Source of the DNA: Aliarcobacter skirrowii CCUG 10374
Lineage (GTDB): Bacteria; Campylobacterota; Campylobacteria; Campylobacterales; Arcobacteraceae
DNA: 64,000 nucleotides
Reading direction: 5' to 3'
Assembly (NCBI RefSeq): GCF_003544835.1
Contig: NZ_CP032099.1
Coordinates: 1,426,001 to 1,490,000 of the forward strand
Shown: positions 47,215-55,667 of the stretch, piece after piece
How the letters are laid out: each line of letters begins with the position of its first letter
How positions within the stretch are numbered: position 1 is the first letter of the stretch
Notes under the pieces: model-generated
Databases searched by the model: none
Told to the model about the DNA's origin: nothing
The model's input: the letters and a program-made list of their open reading frames with translations, nothing else
Made by a program: the position numbers and the translations under genes

Positions 47215-47252
47215 TTCAGTCTTAGATCTCAGGTTGAGATTCCATCACTGAA
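47215..47252 (+). promoter_or_regulatory. Two-stem leader hairpin before the ferritin-like/acyl-CoA-DH/PhnD-like genes
   Basis: Outer stem TTCAGT / ACTGAA encloses an inner stem ATCTCA / TGAGAT with a GGT loop; asymmetric internal bulges CTTAG and TCCATC lie between. A short T run follows. It could be the terminator of the DsbC-like gene or a small structured RNA leader; it matches no riboswitch class I can recognise. Confidence 0.4.
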
Positions 47253-47302
47253 TTTTTAATTTATAGAATGGACAAAATTAAAGTATAATTTTGGAGATTC
47301 AT

Positions 47303-48553
47303 TTGAATAATCTAAATCACTGTATATCTATATTTACAGGTGATATACCACCATCAAAAGCCTTATTCTTAAAACTTGAAAATGCTTTTTTACTTGCTAA
47401 TACTCATGAAATAATAGAAATTGTTTCACAAAAAGCCAATATTGAAACAGAACTTCGTGGTTGGGCAAAGTTAAGAGGTCATTTATATTTAGGGCGAGAA
47501 AGTTTAAAAAATCAATACTCTTATAAAATTCAGAAAATATCAAAGAATAGTTTTTCACAAAAAGCTTCTTGGGATAAAAAGATGAAAGGTATTGACACTT
47601 CTAATCCAAAACTAAAAGATTTGAACTTAAGTGATGAAATACTAATTAAAGCACCAGAAAATAATGGACTTTTAACAAGAGGAATTATAACTCAAGAAAA
47701 TAGTCCTATTTACGACTTTGAATTATCTTTTAAGGAACAAGTTTGGTCAAACCCAATCTCAGTTTTATATGAAGAAGGGAAAAATTTACAATGGAATGCA
47801 ACAACAGATATTCCTTGGAATGAAATTCCTGAGTTTAATCCAGTTTTAGAAAAGGCAATTTGTCAGATTATGACATATTTAGTTGAAAATGAATTTTCAG
47901 CTTTATATATTCCTGGAAAATTTATAAGTAAAATAAATCCATACTATATGGAAGTTCCACTTTTTTTATCATCACTAATGAATGATGAATCAAGACATAT
48001 TGAAGTATTTACAAAAAGAGCAAATGCAAATGGCGGAGGATTTCAATATTCAAGTGAAGTTACTCAGCGTTCACTTTTTTCATTATTTAAAGAAGATGAT
48101 TATATTAAAAGCTCTTTTTTACTTCATGTTATGGGAGAAGGAACTTTTGTTGATTTATTAACTTTTTTAGAAAAATATATGCCAGATGAAGCTACAAAAA
48201 AGATTATAAGATTATCAAAAAGAGATGAAATGAGACATGTTGCTTATGGGATTGAACATGTAAAATCTGCCATTGAACAAAATCCAAATAGGATAAATGC
48301 TCTAAAAAACAGTGCTTTTAAAAGAAAAGAGTTTATGGATGAAATAAGTAGTGAATCATCTTTATTACTTGAATCTTTAGCAATTCTTGCAGGTGGAAGC
48401 GATGAGCCAAATGACTATAAAAAAGGATTTGATTTAGTTGAAGATTTAAAACAAAAAATGAATGAAAATAGGATAAAAAGATTAGTTAGTATAGGTATTG
48501 ATGAAGATTTAGCGAATGATATTTCAAAAGCACACACACCAAATTTTATGTAA
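47303..48553 (+). CDS. TusA-like / ferritin-like (diiron) fusion protein
   Basis: 416 residues from TTG 47303, six bases after GGAG (a TTG at 47291 overlaps that site). Residues ~1-65 resemble TusA/SirA sulfur-carrier domains (ending RGWAKLRGHLYLG), but the CPxP motif position reads GDIPPSK, so the sulfur-carrying Cys is missing. The rest has a four-helix ferritin-like pattern: VENEFSALY and NDESRHIEVF, then GEGTFVDLL and RDEMRHVAYG, giving E...E..H twice as in diiron oxygenases. Likely operon with the next two genes. Reaction unknown. Confidence 0.7.
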   Translation: MNNLNHCISIFTGDIPPSKALFLKLENAFLLANTHEIIEIVSQKANIETELRGWAKLRGHLYLGRESLKNQYSYKIQKISKNSFSQKASWDKKMKGIDTSNPKLKDLNLSDEILIKAPENNGLLTRGIITQENSPIYDFELSFKEQVWSNPISVLYEEGKNLQWNATTDIPWNEIPEFNPVLEKAICQIMTYLVENEFSALYIPGKFISKINPYYMEVPLFLSSLMNDESRHIEVFTKRANANGGGFQYSSEVTQRSLFSLFKEDDYIKSSFLLHVMGEGTFVDLLTFLEKYMPDEATKKIIRLSKRDEMRHVAYGIEHVKSAIEQNPNRINALKNSAFKRKEFMDEISSESSLLLESLAILAGGSDEPNDYKKGFDLVEDLKQKMNENRIKRLVSIGIDEDLANDISKAHTPNFM

Positions 48554-48564
48554 TAGGAAAAAAA

Positions 48565-49692
48565 ATGTTAAATTTATATAATGAAATGATAGAGTTTGCA
48601 AAAGATAATATTGCACCATTTACAACACAAGTTGATGCGGAAGGAAAATTTCCAGTTGATAGTTTTAAAGCTATAAAAGATAAAAAATTAACAGGTCTTT
48701 TAGTTCCAAAAGAGTTCGGAGGAATGGGATTTGGTTTTTATGAACATACGCAAACTGTTTTAGCATTTGCAAATTATTGTGCAACAACAGCTTTATGTTA
48801 TATGATGCATAATGTTGCTACAAATTGTTTAGCAACTCATGGAAGTGAAGAGTTAAAAAAAGAGTTTTTACCAAAAATTGCAAATGGCGAAATTATGTTA
48901 GCACTTGCTTATAGTGAAAGTGGTACAGGAACTCATTTTTATAATCCAGAAATCAAAGTTACTAAAGATGGACAAACTTTAAGTATGAATGGAAGAAAAA
49001 GTTTTGTTACATCAGCACAATATGCAGATTATTATTTAATTGATGCAAACTCATTTGATAGTGAAGGACTAGATAATTGGCTGGTTTCAAAAGATTTAGC
49101 AGGGATTACTTTTGAACATAGTGCTTGGAATGGACTTGGAATGAGAGGAAATGCTTCTTGCCCAATGATTTTAGAAAATGTAAAAATTGATGAAAGATTT
49201 AGAATTGGAGCAGCAGGAAGCGGATTAGATCAAATATTTAATACTGTTGGTCCATTTTTTATAATGGGATTAGCAGCTGTTTATAGTGGAGTTGCATTAA
49301 ATGCAAGTAATTCAATAATTGATTACTCAATGAATAGAAAATATAGTGATAATTCAGCACTTTGTGGTATTCCAACTGTTCAAAATCATATTTCAGATAT
49401 CTATTCAAAAGCTGCAAGTGCAAAATACTTTACATTAAGTGCAGCAAAAAGTGTAATTGAAGCAGACCCAATGGCACAAGCAAATGTATTAGCAGCAAGA
49501 ATTCATGCTTCATCTATGGCTGTTGATGTTTGTACAACTGCCATGAAAATTGGTGGAGGAACTGCTTATGCCAAAAGAATAAATATTGAAAGACTTTTAA
49601 GAGATTCTCTAGCGGCTGCTGTTATGGCACCAAGTACTGATGTTCTTACAACTTGGCTTGGAAAAGCTTTAACAAATCAAGAAATAATTTAA
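48565..49692 (+). CDS. Acyl-CoA dehydrogenase-like flavoprotein lacking the usual catalytic Glu
   Basis: 375 residues with the acyl-CoA dehydrogenase order: helical N-domain, beta middle (LALAYSESGTGTHF, GRKSFVTSAQYADYYL), helical C-domain. At the place of the YEGT catalytic glutamate the sequence is AAAVMAPSTD (about 351-359), with no Glu. That pattern occurs in flavin-dependent monooxygenase relatives (DszC/SfnB-like), so oxidation of a sulfur or other small compound is as likely as beta-oxidation. 12 bp after the fusion gene and 10 bp before the PhnD-like gene. Confidence 0.75.
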   Translation: MLNLYNEMIEFAKDNIAPFTTQVDAEGKFPVDSFKAIKDKKLTGLLVPKEFGGMGFGFYEHTQTVLAFANYCATTALCYMMHNVATNCLATHGSEELKKEFLPKIANGEIMLALAYSESGTGTHFYNPEIKVTKDGQTLSMNGRKSFVTSAQYADYYLIDANSFDSEGLDNWLVSKDLAGITFEHSAWNGLGMRGNASCPMILENVKIDERFRIGAAGSGLDQIFNTVGPFFIMGLAAVYSGVALNASNSIIDYSMNRKYSDNSALCGIPTVQNHISDIYSKAASAKYFTLSAAKSVIEADPMAQANVLAARIHASSMAVDVCTTAMKIGGGTAYAKRINIERLLRDSLAAAVMAPSTDVLTTWLGKALTNQEII

Positions 49693-49701
49693 GGAGAAAA
49701 A

Positions 49702-50532
49702 ATGAAAAAACCAATAGTTGTAGGTTCAGTTGCTTATGACCCAAAAATCGTAACAATTTGGGATATCATAAGAGATTATTTTAATGATAATGGTGTAAGA
49801 CTTGATTATGTTCTTTTTTCAAATTATGAAGCACAAATTGAGTATTTATTAAGTGGAAAAATTGATATAGCTTGGAATACAAATGTTGCTTGGGTGAGAA
49901 CTTATGAATTAAGTAATCATAAAGCACAAGCACTTTTGATGAGAGATACAGATATTGATTTTAAATCAGTATTTATTACAAAAGCAAAAAGTGGTATAAA
50001 ATCAGTTCAAGATTTAAAAGGTAAAAAGTTTGGACTTGGAAGTGCAGATTCAGCACAAGCTGCAATTTTACCTCTAAAATATTTACAAAATGAATTAGGT
50101 GAATCTATCAAAGATGTTGAAATAGTTAAATTCAATTCTGATTTAGGAAAACATGGAGATACAGGAAGAAGCGAATTTGATGTACTTGAAGCAATAAAAA
50201 ATGATAAACTTGATGCTGGTGCGATTGGTATTAGTACTTGGGTTAGAGTACTTGAAGAAGGACTATTTCCAGCAGGTGAAATAGAGTCTTTTTACACTAG
50301 TGAAGGTTATTGTCATTGTAATTTTACAGCACTAAATTCTTTAGATGAAAAAGTAAAAAAAATATTCGTAGATATGATGCTTTCGCAAGATCCAAATGAA
50401 CCAATAATTAAAAAAATGATGCAAATGGAAGGTCTTAATAAATGGGTTATTACAACAGAAAAAGAACTTAAAGGGTATGATGTTTTAACACAAGCTATGA
50501 AAGAGCAAAATTTAATCAAAAATAACTGGTAA
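49702..50532 (+). CDS. PhnD-like periplasmic-binding-fold protein without signal peptide
   Basis: 276 residues of the phosphate/phosphonate-binding (PhnD) type II binding-protein fold: VGSVAYDPKIVTIWDIIRDYF, LSGKIDIAWNTNVAW, DLKGKKFGLGSADSA. There is no signal peptide or lipobox before the mature domain, so it should stay in the cytoplasm. A CHC motif (Cys204-His205-Cys206 in SEGYCHCNF) lies in the ligand cleft region. Cytosolic members of this fold can be enzymes (compare NMT1/THI5). Function not assigned. Confidence 0.7.
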   Translation: MKKPIVVGSVAYDPKIVTIWDIIRDYFNDNGVRLDYVLFSNYEAQIEYLLSGKIDIAWNTNVAWVRTYELSNHKAQALLMRDTDIDFKSVFITKAKSGIKSVQDLKGKKFGLGSADSAQAAILPLKYLQNELGESIKDVEIVKFNSDLGKHGDTGRSEFDVLEAIKNDKLDAGAIGISTWVRVLEEGLFPAGEIESFYTSEGYCHCNFTALNSLDEKVKKIFVDMMLSQDPNEPIIKKMMQMEGLNKWVITTEKELKGYDVLTQAMKEQNLIKNNW

Positions 50533-50559
50533 AATAGTGGGCATTAGCTTCCACTATTT
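50532..50559. terminator. Bidirectional hairpin between PhnD-like gene and yeiH
   Basis: Perfect 9-bp stem AAATAGTGG / CCACTATTT, 10-base loop GCATTAGCTT. It begins at the last base of the PhnD-like stop and includes the yeiH stop; four T follow on the minus strand. Confidence 0.65.
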
Positions 50560-51582
50560 AACAAAAAAGAGAACTAAAAAATATCCTATAAAACATAAAT
50601 ATATAAATAGAAGTAAAGTTAAATAAAAGGGTTTTATTCCAACCTCTTTAAACTTTTTAAGATTTGTATTTAATCCTAAAGCAAACATTGCCATTGTTAA
50701 AACTGTCATATCTATGTAATTTATTGTCTCTATTGTTTTAATATTTAAAAAATCAAAAGAGTTAAAAGCAACAACAACTATAAAAATTACTGCAAACCAA
50801 GGAATTATGATTTTGCTTTTTGCTTTTATATTTTCACTATTTGGGAATTTAATCAAAAAATATGATAAAAGAAGTAAAAATGGAACCAAAAACATAACTC
50901 TAATCATTTTTACAATTATTGCACTATTTGTAGCTTCATCACTTACCATATTTCCAGCTGCAACAACATTTGCAACTTCATGTAAAACTGCACCAAAATA
51001 GATTCCTATTTGATTATTATCCAAAGGTATTAATCCAATATTGTATAAAAAAGGTAACAAAAACATCCCAATTGATCCAAAAATAACAACAAAAGATACA
51101 GCAATTGCACTTTTATATGATTCATTTTTTACAACGCTAGATGTTGCCATAACAGCAGCTGCTCCACAAATAGATGCTCCTGAACTACATAAAATTGAAA
51201 CTTCTCTATCAAGTTTTAATACTTTAACTCCAATAAAATACCCTAAAATAAAAGTTGAAAAAACTATAAAAAAGGCTACAAAAACTCCACCAAAACCAAC
51301 ATCTGCAATATCTTGAAAACTAAGTCTAAAACCATACAATATAATTCCAACTCTTAGAAGTTTTTTTGCACTAAATGTTATAGCTTGATTATATTTATCA
51401 AAAAAGCTCTCTTTTATTGTATTTGCAAAAAATATCCCTAAAATAATTCCAACGATTAATGGGCTTATTGCCAAACTTGAAACTATTTTTGAATTTGCAA
51501 TAGATATTGATATTATTGCAAAAACAAAGATTACTAATGTTCCTATTATTAATAATTTTATATCTTGATTATTTGTTTTCAC
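50554..51582 (-). CDS. YeiH family (UPF0324) putative sulfate/sulfite exporter
   Basis: 342 residues, nine to ten TM segments. Conserved family stretches include GIILGIFFANT, LRVGIILYGFRLSFQDI, CSSGASICGAAAVMATS and GAVLHEVANVVAAG. The family is described as putative sulfate exporter. It is divergent from a LysR gene, the same arrangement as yeiH/yeiE in E. coli, where YeiE responds to sulfite. It faces the unusual flavin/diiron gene set. Confidence 0.82.
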   Translation of the reverse strand: MKTNNQDIKLLIIGTLVIFVFAIISISIANSKIVSSLAISPLIVGIILGIFFANTIKESFFDKYNQAITFSAKKLLRVGIILYGFRLSFQDIADVGFGGVFVAFFIVFSTFILGYFIGVKVLKLDREVSILCSSGASICGAAAVMATSSVVKNESYKSAIAVSFVVIFGSIGMFLLPFLYNIGLIPLDNNQIGIYFGAVLHEVANVVAAGNMVSDEATNSAIIVKMIRVMFLVPFLLLLSYFLIKFPNSENIKAKSKIIIPWFAVIFIVVVAFNSFDFLNIKTIETINYIDMTVLTMAMFALGLNTNLKKFKEVGIKPFYLTLLLFIYLCFIGYFLVLFFVK

Positions 51583-51635
51583 AATAAATCTCCTTTAATT
51601 TTAAAACTATATTCTTATTTTTTTAATTTGTAAAA

Positions 51636-51653
51636 TATATTATTTTTAATATA
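51636..51653. promoter_or_regulatory. Inverted repeat in the yeiH-lysR gap
   Basis: TATATTA / TAATATA with a TTTT loop, in the 99-bp divergent intergenic region, 29 bp before the lysR start. A dyad in this place is expected for LysR autoregulation, but in such AT-rich DNA chance is possible. Confidence 0.35.
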
Positions 51654-51681
51654 ATAATAAATAATTTTAATAAGGAAAAAT

Positions 51682-52551
51682 ATGACACTAAAAGAGTTAA
51701 GTTTTTTTTATAAACTTTGTGAAAATCCCCAAGTAACACAGGTGGCAAGTGAGTTAAATATAAGTCAATCAGCTATTTCATTAGCTATAAAATCACTTGA
51801 AAGTAGTCTAAATGAACAACTATTTGATAGAATTGGTAAAAAATTAATACTAAATGAAAAGGGGAAATATTTTAAAGAAAAAACTTACTCTCACTACTTA
51901 GCACTTTTTGATGCAAGAACAATTTTTCAAGAGAATAAACTAGCTGGACATATAAAAATAGCATCAAGCAAAACAATATCAAACTACATTATGCCTAATA
52001 TTTATTTTGATTTTTTATCAAAATATAAGGATGTAAAACTCGATATTTTAACAATAAATTCAAGCAAAATAATAGATAAAATTTTAAAAAGTGAGTTAGA
52101 TATTGGGCTTATTGAAGTAGATATACAAAATAGTAATTTAGTAAAAGAGAAGTTATCAAATGATGAGCTAGTAGTTGTTACAAGTGATAAAGAGTATAAA
52201 AAAGAGAGTTTTATTGATACTATTGATAAAAAATGGATTTTAAGAGAGCTTGGAAGTGGAACAAGGGAGATTTTTATAGCAAAAATTGGAGAAATTGCAA
52301 AAGAGTTAGATATTTTTATGCAACTACAAGATTTTGAAGAGATAAAAACTATTGTTTTAAACAACTCAAATACAGTAACTGCTATTTCAAAAGTAGTTGT
52401 GAAAAAAGAGTTAGAAGAGAAAAAATTGTTTGAAATAAAATTAAAAAATTTAAAGCTACAAAGAGAGTTCTATCTAATTTATCATAAAGATAAATCAAAA
52501 AATCTACTTTTTGAAACCTTTATTGAGTTTATAAAAAGTAGATTTAATTAA
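51682..52551 (+). CDS. LysR family regulator (YeiE-like by context)
   Basis: 289 residues. The N-terminal winged helix-turn-helix (1-62: FYKLCENPQVTQVASELNISQSAISLAIKSLE) is followed by a LysR substrate-binding domain (about 88-289; IKIASSKTISNYIMPNIY, ELDIGLIE, DELVVV). Divergent to the YeiH-type exporter, which it probably regulates. Convergent with the EamA gene. Confidence 0.85.
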   Translation: MTLKELSFFYKLCENPQVTQVASELNISQSAISLAIKSLESSLNEQLFDRIGKKLILNEKGKYFKEKTYSHYLALFDARTIFQENKLAGHIKIASSKTISNYIMPNIYFDFLSKYKDVKLDILTINSSKIIDKILKSELDIGLIEVDIQNSNLVKEKLSNDELVVVTSDKEYKKESFIDTIDKKWILRELGSGTREIFIAKIGEIAKELDIFMQLQDFEEIKTIVLNNSNTVTAISKVVVKKELEEKKLFEIKLKNLKLQREFYLIYHKDKSKNLLFETFIEFIKSRFN

Positions 52552-52557
52552 TATATT

Positions 52558-53439
52558 TTATTTTTGCCTTAAAATTATAATTGTAGCAATTGCTGAAAGC
52601 AAAATACCTATAAAAACTCCTAAAGAGATAGTCTGTTTTTCAAAAATAAACATTATTAAAGCAACCAAAGATGGACTTATATAAATATATGCCATAACTT
52701 TTTTTGGTCCTAAAATAAGTGTTGCTTTTTGATATAAAAATAGCGTTAAAATTGTTGTTGCAACTACTAAATATAACATTGAAAATAGTAAATTACCCTC
52801 AATTTTTTCCCACTCATAAGGAATATCTAAAATCCACATTGTAAAGCTCATCCAGATTATTCCAGCCATTAAAGTAGAAAAAACAAGCACAATAATATCA
52901 TCATCTTTTTTATATAAAACTTTTAAAAATATTGAATAAAGTGCCATAGATAAAGAGGCTATTAAAAATATAATATCTCCTTGATTTAGAGAAAATTTTA
53001 ATAAAAGTTCTAAATTGGCTTTAAAAACAACTATTAAAGTAGAGATTATTCCTATTATGTAAACAATCAACTGAGCTAAAGGAATCTTCTCTTTAAAGAA
53101 AAAGATACATAAAATTGCAGTCATTAAAGGAACTAAAGTATAAATTGAGCCTGTATTTAAAACTGTTGTATACTCCAAAGCTTTGAACATACCAATAAAA
53201 TATAAAGAGTAAAAAAGGCTTATAACCATAGCTTTTGGTAAGAATTTTGGTACAGCTTTTACTCTATTTTTATTAAAAATTACAAGTGGTGATAAAAAAA
53301 TAAGTGCTAAAACAAATCTATAAAGAGTTAATGATATTGCATCTATTGTGCTTGAAAGTTTATATGATGCAAGAAATGATCCTGCTATAAAAATTGTTGC
53401 TATTACTACATAAATATGAGCTTTTGTTGATTGTTGCAA
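52558..53439 (-). CDS. EamA/DMT superfamily transporter
   Basis: 293 residues, ten TM segments in two EamA repeats (about 5-140 and 155-290). GSIYTLVPLMTAILCIFFFKEKIP and ATLILGPKKVMAYIYISPSLVAL carry the typical EamA Pro/Glu positions. Members export amino acids or metabolites; substrate unknown. Its start is divergent from the guanidine riboswitch-gdx unit. Confidence 0.85.
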   Translation of the reverse strand: MQQSTKAHIYVVIATIFIAGSFLASYKLSSTIDAISLTLYRFVLALIFLSPLVIFNKNRVKAVPKFLPKAMVISLFYSLYFIGMFKALEYTTVLNTGSIYTLVPLMTAILCIFFFKEKIPLAQLIVYIIGIISTLIVVFKANLELLLKFSLNQGDIIFLIASLSMALYSIFLKVLYKKDDDIIVLVFSTLMAGIIWMSFTMWILDIPYEWEKIEGNLLFSMLYLVVATTILTLFLYQKATLILGPKKVMAYIYISPSLVALIMFIFEKQTISLGVFIGILLSAIATIIILRQK

Positions 53440-53452
53440 AACTTTACCTTAA

Positions 53453-53481
53453 TTGATTTTTATTTATATTTTATCTAATAT
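53453..53481 (+). promoter_or_regulatory. Probable promoter of the guanidine riboswitch-gdx unit
   Basis: TTGATT (53453-53458), 17 bases, TAATAT (53476-53481). Transcription would begin near 53488, leaving about 18 bases before the first riboswitch hairpin. Confidence 0.5.
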
Positions 53482-53505
53482 TTACTAAAATACGCCCCTA
53501 CAAAA

Positions 53506-53547
53506 GCTAGGACGACCTAGCCTCTTTACTCATTCAAGGACGGCCTT
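53506..53547 (+). ncRNA. Guanidine-II (mini-ykkC) riboswitch
   Basis: Two short hairpins in series with ACGR tetraloops: GCTAGG-ACGA-CCTAGC (53506-53521) and AAGG-ACGG-CCTT (53536-53547), joined by 14 bases. This is the defining architecture of the guanidine-II aptamer, in which two guanidinium ions are bound at the paired loops. It ends about 10 bases before the ribosome site AAAAGGA of a Gdx exporter, so translational control of that gene is expected. Confidence 0.93.
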
Positions 53548-53568
53548 AAATTTTTCAAAAGGATTTTT

Positions 53569-53886
53569 ATGAGTTGGACAATACTATTTTTAGCAGGTAT
53601 TTTTGAGATATTTTGGGCAGTTGGTTTAAAATATAGTGATGGATTTACAAAACTAATTCCTACAATTTTTACTATTATTACTATGATTATTAGTTTTTAT
53701 CTTCTTAGTCTTGCTTTAAAAGCTCTTCCTATTGGTACAGCTTATGCTGTTTGGGTAGGTATTGGAACTGTTGGAACTGTAATTGCTGGAATTATGCTTT
53801 TTGGTGAATCTATGACTTTAATTAGAGTTATAAGTATTTTATTTATTCTTATAGGAATAGTTGGTCTTAAATTTACTACAAACTAA
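53569..53886 (+). CDS. gdx: Guanidinium exporter Gdx (SugE-type SMR protein)
   Basis: 105 residues, four TM helices, small multidrug resistance family. The essential Glu is in FLAGIFEIFWAVGLKYS (Glu13). GLKYSDGFTKLIP and PIGTAYAVWVGIGTVG fit the Gdx branch, which exchanges guanidinium for protons. The guanidine-II riboswitch directly upstream strongly supports this substrate over quaternary amines. Its end overlaps the convergent kinase gene by 11 bp. Confidence 0.93.
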   Translation: MSWTILFLAGIFEIFWAVGLKYSDGFTKLIPTIFTIITMIISFYLLSLALKALPIGTAYAVWVGIGTVGTVIAGIMLFGESMTLIRVISILFILIGIVGLKFTTN

Positions 53887-55018
53887 AAATATATGTAAAA
53901 GTTGAGCCTTGATTCTCTTTTGAGTCTAGCTCAATTTTTATACCATTTTTATCACAAATATTTTTTACAATACTAAGACCTATCCCAAAACCACCTGTTA
54001 TATTATCGCCTCTATAATATCTTTTAAAAACAGTTGATGTATCTTTTATACCAACTCCTTCATCTTTAAAAACAAGCCTTATATTTTTATCATCTTTTAT
54101 TAAACTAATATAAATATTTGAATCATTTTTTGAATATTTTATTGCATTTGATAGATTATTATCAATTATTCTATAAGCTTCAATCTCATTAAAAACTATT
54201 TCAATATTTGCTTCTATATTTTTATGAAAAACTATATTTCTAGCAACTGCTAAGTCATTGAAAAACTCAACTCTTTTTTCTAAAAATGAAGATAAATTAA
54301 TATCTGTTTTTAACTCTTTTACCTCATGTTGTTGCATGTAATACTCTAAATCTTCATAAATAATTGTCATGTTTTTTAAAGCAGATTTTACTCTTAAAAT
54401 ATTTTTATCATTTCTTAATCTCATTGATAACATATCAATATTTATTCTAGCAACTCCTATTGGGGTTTTAAGTTCATGCATAGCATCTTTTAAAAACTCA
54501 TCTAAATAGATATTTAATTTTTTATATGGCTCAATGCTCTGTTTTATTACAAAAAATGAGAGTAAAAATATAAAAAAAGTAACTATTGAGATAAGTATTA
54601 AGGCATTATAAATAACCTCACTATAATCAACCTTTTTGCAAACAATTAAAAATGAAGCATCTAAAATATTTTGATTTAACTCTTTTTGATAACAAAATCT
54701 ATCGTTAAATTTTTTAAAATCTTCATAAAAAAACTCTAAAGATTGATTTGAAGAGAATATTTCATTTTTATTTTTATCAAAAATTGAAGAGAAATATATG
54801 TTTGATCTTGGATAATAAAATATATTGTTGTTCTGCCTTTCAAAATAATCTATTTTCAAAACAATTTGATTTGCATAATTTTGTAAATCTATCTTATCTT
54901 TTATATCTTGATTATTTTTTGTTGCATCTATATAAAAATATATTGGAATTAGAGCTATTAAAAGTGTAATTGTTACTTGAATTACAATATATTTTAGTTC
55001 TGATTTACTACTTATCAA
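53876..55018 (-). CDS. Sensor histidine kinase of two-component system
   Basis: 380 residues. TM1 (about 9-29) and TM2 (about 137-158) enclose a ~105-residue periplasmic domain. The dimerisation box is EFLKDAMHELKTPIGVAR with phosphoacceptor His181. The ATPase domain has the N box (IDNNLSNAIKYS), DEGVGI and GGFGIGLSIVK. No HAMP domain is obvious. It overlaps the response regulator gene by 11 bp and is the last gene of the tsdA-cache-RR-HK unit. Confidence 0.9.
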   Translation of the reverse strand: MISSKSELKYIVIQVTITLLIALIPIYFYIDATKNNQDIKDKIDLQNYANQIVLKIDYFERQNNNIFYYPRSNIYFSSIFDKNKNEIFSSNQSLEFFYEDFKKFNDRFCYQKELNQNILDASFLIVCKKVDYSEVIYNALILISIVTFFIFLLSFFVIKQSIEPYKKLNIYLDEFLKDAMHELKTPIGVARINIDMLSMRLRNDKNILRVKSALKNMTIIYEDLEYYMQQHEVKELKTDINLSSFLEKRVEFFNDLAVARNIVFHKNIEANIEIVFNEIEAYRIIDNNLSNAIKYSKNDSNIYISLIKDDKNIRLVFKDEGVGIKDTSTVFKRYYRGDNITGGFGIGLSIVKNICDKNGIKIELDSKENQGSTFTYIFSL

Positions 55019-55667
55019 TTTTATAACCTAAAAATCTCTTTGTTTTAATAAAATCTTTGTCTGTTTTTTCTCTAACTCTTTTTATACACATTCTAATATC
55101 TGCATAAGATATATCTTTATTTTCCCAAACATTTTCATGTAAAGACTCAATAGATACAAAAAAACCTCTATTTTGTACCAAAAAAGATAGAAGTTCAAGC
55201 TCTTTTGCTGATAAATCAACCACCTCTTCATCTCTATAAAGAAGAGATTTTTGTATGTTGTATTTAAATCCTAACTCAAGCTCAATGCAATCATCACTTG
55301 AATTAAAATGATTTTTTATAAGTGCCTCTATTCTAAATTTTAGCTCAATCATATCAAAAGGTTTTCTAATATAATCATTGCAACCAAGAGTGTATCCACG
55401 GCTTAAATCTTTTATATCTGTAAGTGAAGTTAAAATTATAATTGGAGTATCAATAGAGGCTTCTCTTACATGCTTTACAAGCTCAAATCCATCCATCTTT
55501 GGAACTCTTATATCAAGTAACAATAAATCATACCTTTTTTCAAAAATTGAGTTTAAAGCATCTTCTCCATTATCAAAATCATCAACTACAAAATCAAGCT
55601 CTTCTAAAAACTCCTTAATTGAAATTTTATATAAATAGTCATCTTCTAGCAACAATATTTTTATCAT
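55008..55667 (-). CDS. OmpR-family response regulator
   Basis: 219 residues. The receiver domain (1-118) has phosphoacceptor Asp52 in LLLLDIRVPKMDG, acidic residues Asp9/Asp10, Thr in IIILTS and Lys in YIRKPFD. A winged-helix DNA-binding domain follows (about 130-219: LSAKELELLSFLVQNRG, then ADIRMCIKRVREK). Overlaps both neighbours, so coupled to the Cache protein and the kinase. Likely regulates the adjacent cytochrome gene. Confidence 0.92.
   Translation of the reverse strand: MIKILLLEDDYLYKISIKEFLEELDFVVDDFDNGEDALNSIFEKRYDLLLLDIRVPKMDGFELVKHVREASIDTPIIILTSLTDIKDLSRGYTLGCNDYIRKPFDMIELKFRIEALIKNHFNSSDDCIELELGFKYNIQKSLLYRDEEVVDLSAKELELLSFLVQNRGFFVSIESLHENVWENKDISYADIRMCIKRVREKTDKDFIKTKRFLGYKIDK

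Noticed and set aside
47215-47252. SAM, TPP or preQ1 riboswitch
   Set aside because: The conserved core sequences of these classes are not present; only a generic two-stem hairpin is seen.
49702-50532. Phosphonate ABC transporter binding protein PhnD
   Set aside because: No signal peptide or lipobox and no permease or ATPase genes nearby.
53569-53886. General quaternary-amine exporter (EmrE/Qac type)
   Set aside because: Gdx-branch motifs and a guanidine-II riboswitch directly upstream favour guanidinium.
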